Shown here piece by piece: positions 61,090-64,000 of a DNA stretch of 64,000 nt (its first letter is position 1; every line of letters begins with the position of its first letter). Both the position numbers and the translations under genes were made by a program. Source of the stretch: Allobosea sp. ASV33 (GTDB lineage: Bacteria > Pseudomonadota > Alphaproteobacteria > Rhizobiales > Beijerinckiaceae); the NCBI RefSeq assembly GCF_016428755.1, contig NZ_JAELTI010000018.1, positions 1-64,000 of the forward strand, in the 5' to 3' direction. The notes below the pieces were generated by a model. That model was given only the letters and a program-made list of their open reading frames with translations. It did no database searches and had not been told where the DNA came from.

Positions 61090-61854
61090 TCAGAAGGGCA
61101 GCAGGATATCCATCACCTGCTGGCCGTAGCGCGGCTGCTGGACATCGGTGATCTGGCCGCGGCCGCCATAGGCGATGCGGGCCTGGGCGATCTTGGTCGA
61201 ATCGATGGTGTTGTCGGACTCGATGTCCTCGGGCCGGATCACGCCGGCGACGATCAGTTCGCGCACCTCGAAATTGACGCGGATTTCCTGCTTGCCCTCG
61301 ATCACGAGATTGCCGTTGGGCAGGTTCTGGGTGACGACCGCCGCGACGTTCGTCGCCAGCGTCTCGGAGCGGTTGACCGAGCCGGCGCCCTCGCTGGAGC
61401 CGTCGGATTCGAGCTTGAGCAGCGAGGAGGCCTTGGCCCCGTCCGGCAGGAACTTGTCGAGCTTGTTCTCGAAGCCGAAGGCGTTGTCGGCGCCGAAATC
61501 CTCGCCGTTCTTGCGGCTGCGCTTGGTCTGGTTGTTGAGCTGGGCCTTGTCGGTGACCTTGACCTTGACGGTGACGAGGTCGCCGACATTGCGGGCGCGC
61601 TGGTCCTTGAAGAAGGCGCGCGAGCCGGTCCGCCAGAGCGAGTTCGGCGCGTAGGAGGCATGCGCCACCTCCGGCATAGGCATCTGCACCGGCTTGTAGC
61701 CCTTGACGGCGGTCGGGTCCTCGATCGGCGAGAGCGTCGGCGCCTGGCCGACATTGGCGAGGCGGTCGCCCATCCCGCAGGCACCGAGCGAGGCGGTCAG
61801 CAGCAGAAGCCCGGAGAGCTTGGCGAGGCGATTGGCGTACATGGCGGTTTCCAT
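61090..61854 (-). CDS. flgH: Flagellar L-ring protein FlgH
   Basis: 254 residues from ATG 61854; ATG 61842 is equally possible. The lipobox LTASLGAC gives an outer-membrane lipoprotein. ARNVGDLVTVKVKVTDKAQL, then NLPNGNLVIEGKQEIRVN and the terminal RYGQQVMDILLPF match FlgH. It forms the L-ring around the rod. It follows flgA by 6 bases. Confidence 0.95.
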   Translation of the reverse strand: METAMYANRLAKLSGLLLLTASLGACGMGDRLANVGQAPTLSPIEDPTAVKGYKPVQMPMPEVAHASYAPNSLWRTGSRAFFKDQRARNVGDLVTVKVKVTDKAQLNNQTKRSRKNGEDFGADNAFGFENKLDKFLPDGAKASSLLKLESDGSSEGAGSVNRSETLATNVAAVVTQNLPNGNLVIEGKQEIRVNFEVRELIVAGVIRPEDIESDNTIDSTKIAQARIAYGGRGQITDVQQPRYGQQVMDILLPF

Positions 61855-61860
61855 GGAACT

Positions 61861-62922
61861 TTACTGAGCGCTGGCGACGCGGCCGGCGGCGGAAGGCTGG
61901 ACGGAAACCCGTCCCGGCCCGCTGACCTTGCCCTGCAGCATGCGCTTGGACTGGGGATTGGTGACGGAGACGACATCGCCCATCGCGCCGGCCTCGTTGG
62001 CCCGGCCGCGCAGCGTGATGAGAAGGCCCGGCGCCTCGTAGACGATGGTGACGAGATCGCCCTTGCCGACGATCTCCTCGCGCTGGACGTCGCTGCCGCG
62101 CAACGGCACGCCGGCGAGCAGGGCGCGGCGCGCGACCTTGTCGATGGCGGCGCGGGCATCGCCGATGATCTCGCTGCCCTGCCCGTCGCGCGGGCGGCGC
62201 TCGACGACGACGTCGTCCTTGCCGAGCGTCTCGCCCCGCGCGATCAGGCGCTTGGGCACCACGACCTCCATGGTCTCGACGAGCTGGCCGGAGATGCGCA
62301 GCGGCTTCAGGCGCATGGCGGTGCTGCCGGGCACCGTGAGCCGTGCCTGCAGGCGCCGCGAGCGGGCGTCGAAGGAGAGGTCGACGACCGCGACATCGCC
62401 GGTCAACTCGGGCTCGACCGCGACGCTCGGCGCCCCGCCATCGATCGCCAGCGCGAAGATGCGGGCATCGACGCCGAAGCGCTCTTGCAAGCCGGTCTTC
62501 ACGGCGGCTTCGAGGTCCATGGCGGTGATGCGGCGGGCCGTGCGCGTCACCACGACCTGGGCAAAGCCCTGGCTCTGGATATCGCCGGCTTCCCGGACGA
62601 TCCCGGCCCCACGCGCGGCCTCGACGATGCGCGCGACCTGGATGGTGCCGGTCTCGCCCAGCGCCGGCGCCCGGAAGGCGGCCGTCGCGGCAGCCTCGCC
62701 GGCGAGGCCGGGGATCAGGTCGCCGAAGGTGACGAGATCGCGCGCCAGGTTGATCTCGGGACGGAGCTGCAGCCTGGAGGGCACCGCGGCGGCTGCGGGA
62801 GCCGCGACAGCAAGCGTTGCGACGGCCGAAGCGACCGCGACCGGTGCGGGCTGGGCGTGCTGCGGCGCGGCCAGCGCGGCGGTGCCGGAGAGCAGGAGCG
62901 CGATCAGGGACAGGCGGATCAT
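61861..62922 (-). CDS. flgA: Flagellar P-ring assembly chaperone FlgA
   Basis: 353 residues with a signal peptide (LSLIALLLSGTAALA). The C-terminal SAF/FlgA domain reads VPKRLIARGETLGKDDVVVE and, at the end, QGKVSGPGRVSVQPSAAGRV. It is longer than the enterobacterial protein (about 220 residues) because of an additional N-terminal region, common in this group. It chaperones FlgI in the periplasm; flgI itself is not in the window. Confidence 0.93.
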   Translation of the reverse strand: MIRLSLIALLLSGTAALAAPQHAQPAPVAVASAVATLAVAAPAAAAVPSRLQLRPEINLARDLVTFGDLIPGLAGEAAATAAFRAPALGETGTIQVARIVEAARGAGIVREAGDIQSQGFAQVVVTRTARRITAMDLEAAVKTGLQERFGVDARIFALAIDGGAPSVAVEPELTGDVAVVDLSFDARSRRLQARLTVPGSTAMRLKPLRISGQLVETMEVVVPKRLIARGETLGKDDVVVERRPRDGQGSEIIGDARAAIDKVARRALLAGVPLRGSDVQREEIVGKGDLVTIVYEAPGLLITLRGRANEAGAMGDVVSVTNPQSKRMLQGKVSGPGRVSVQPSAAGRVASAQ

Positions 62923-62935
62923 GATGCGAATCCCC

Positions 62936-63727
62936 TCAGCCGCGGAACATCTGGGTCGTCGCCGACATCATCTGGTCGGCGGCGGTGATGACCTTGGAGT
63001 TCATCTCGTAGGCGCGCTGCGCTGCGATCAGCGAGGAGAGCTCGGTGACAGCCTGCACGTTGCCTTCTTCGAGATAGTTCTGCTGCAGCGTGCCGAAGCC
63101 CTCGCCGCCGCCGAAGCCGTCGATCGGCTGCCCCGAGGCCGCCGTCTCGATGTAGAGGTTGTCGCCGATCGACTCGAGGCCGACCTTGTTGACGAAGCGC
63201 ACGAGCTGGATCTGGCCGAGCTGCTGCGGCGCCGTCTGCCCCGGCACCATCGCCTCGACGATGCCCTGGGCGTTGATGTTTACGCTGGAGGCGTTGTTCG
63301 GCACGGTGATGCCGGGCTCGACCTGGTAGCCGTCGCGGGTGACGAGCTGGCCCTGCGCGTCGAGGTCGAACGAACCGTCGCGGCTATAGGTGGTGCGGCC
63401 GTCCGGCATGCGGACGCGGAAGAAGCCCTCGCCGCGGATGGCGAGATCGTAGGGCTTCTCGGTCGGGCTGATATTGCCCTGGGTCATGACGCGGCCGGTC
63501 GAGACCGTCTTGACGCCGGAGCCGATGAAGGTGCCGGCCGGGGCCTGGGTGTTCTGGTCCGAGGTCGCCGAGCCGGCGCGCCGGAAGTTTTCGTAGAGCA
63601 GATCCTGGAAATGGACCTGCTGGCGCTTGTAGCCGGTGGTCCGGACGTTGGCGATGTTGTTGGAGATGACCTGGACGTTCATCTCCTGGGCCATCATGCC
63701 GGTCGCGGCTGTCTGCATGGCGCGCAT
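62936..63727 (-). CDS. flgG: Flagellar distal rod protein FlgG
   Basis: 263 residues. The N-terminus MRAMQTAATGMMAQEMNVQV and following ISNNIANVRTTGYKR, and the C-terminus VQAVTELSSLIAAQRAYEMN and SKVITAADQMMSATTQMFRG, are textbook FlgG. It builds the distal rod. ATG has AAGGGAG upstream; 13 bases separate it from flgA. Confidence 0.97.
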   Translation of the reverse strand: MRAMQTAATGMMAQEMNVQVISNNIANVRTTGYKRQQVHFQDLLYENFRRAGSATSDQNTQAPAGTFIGSGVKTVSTGRVMTQGNISPTEKPYDLAIRGEGFFRVRMPDGRTTYSRDGSFDLDAQGQLVTRDGYQVEPGITVPNNASSVNINAQGIVEAMVPGQTAPQQLGQIQLVRFVNKVGLESIGDNLYIETAASGQPIDGFGGGEGFGTLQQNYLEEGNVQAVTELSSLIAAQRAYEMNSKVITAADQMMSATTQMFRG

Positions 63728-63748
63728 GGTGCGTGCTCCCTTCCGCTA

Positions 63749-64000
63749 TCAGGCTTGCTGGTCGGCCAGGCGCGAGATCGCCCGGCTGCGCAGTTCGTCG
63801 GATTTGGTGATCATGTTGGCGATGCTCTGGTAGTTGCGCTGCACCTCCATCAGGCGGGTCAGCTCGACCACGGCCTTGACGTTGGAGCGCTCGATCGCGC
63901 CGGGCTCCAGCCGCGCTTCCGGCCCGGCCGCCTGGGGGGGCGTGGTGGAGGAGAACAGGTTGGTGCCTTCGCTGGCCAGCGCCGAGGGATCGGCGAAGCG
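63749..64000 (-). CDS. flgF: C-terminal part of flagellar proximal rod protein FlgF, cut by the window edge
   Basis: The last 83 codons are present, ending RLADQQA. RLEPGAIERSNVKAVVELTR and LMEVQRNYQSIANMITKSDE are the closing helix of rod proteins. Its position right before flgG (21 bases) supports FlgF. The start lies beyond the window. Confidence 0.88.
   Translation of the reverse strand, partial: RFADPSALASEGTNLFSSTTPPQAAGPEARLEPGAIERSNVKAVVELTRLMEVQRNYQSIANMITKSDELRSRAISRLADQQA

Noticed and set aside
60892..62988. Long plus-strand open frame opposite flgH and flgA.
   Set aside because: Composition is that of a reverse-complement shadow; both flagellar genes are plainly real.

Overview
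The window is high-GC, densely packed, and reads as chromosome of an alphaproteobacterium of the order Hyphomicrobiales. Bosea or a close relative is my best guess. Support comes from a one-cysteine DksA, an ATP12 chaperone, a form II cox cluster, flgF-flgG-flgA-flgH order, and short palindromic intergenic repeats of a type I associate with this order. This placement comes from gene families, not from a search.

Layout. 1-10.6 kb: a long minus-strand operon for a molybdenum hydroxylase of the CO-dehydrogenase-like form II type (coxS, coxL, coxM, a LysE exporter, coxD MoxR ATPase, an NTF2-like protein, coxE VWA protein, a split XdhC pair with a second LysE between the halves, and a MoCF/NTP-transferase fusion). 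11-15.7 kb: a soluble chemoreceptor with a degenerate globin domain, coxG, a split aconitase-X pair, a flavin reductase and a cupin. 16-21.7 kb: a complete branched-chain amino-acid-type ABC importer (livHMGF, a small membrane protein, the binding protein). 21.8-30.5 kb: housekeeping and general metabolism (purB, rpe, GST, BASS transporter, DadA-like oxidase, M19 dipeptidase, TrmJ-like methylase), with palindromic repeats in most gaps. 30.7-35.7 kb: a heme-type TonB receptor with a palindromic operator candidate, a Tat-exported amine oxidase, and murI.

36.2-40.9 kb is the accessory region. A 4.1-kb integrative element sits in the 3' end of rpsD. A 14-bp core is duplicated at both ends. The element supplies synonymous last codons, so S4 is unchanged, and the old rpsD stop and terminator lie stranded beyond the right end. 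The element carries a frameshifted tyrosine recombinase, two broken genes (a HEPN fragment and a helix-turn-helix-like fragment), and an AT-richer operon of three overlapping genes: a free-standing colicin E3-type 16S rRNase domain, a 110-aa partner, and an ImmA/IrrE metalloprotease. I regard this operon as a candidate toxin-antitoxin or defence module and as the most interesting thing here.

41-64 kb: small envelope proteins, MgtC-like and Spy-like proteins, a P1 peptidase, a second chemoreceptor coupled to a small exported protein, atpF1 chaperone, a carboxylase beta subunit, a FabF-like synthase with an HxlR regulator, and a TetR-HlyD-ABC efflux operon with a perfect 26-bp operator. Then come an MBOAT acyltransferase with a decayed partner, dksA, a GFA protein, an HlyD-type pump pair, mntP behind a yybP-ykoY manganese riboswitch, and the flgFGAH flagellar rod/ring genes running off the right edge. 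No tRNA, rRNA, CRISPR array or intact insertion sequence was recognised.
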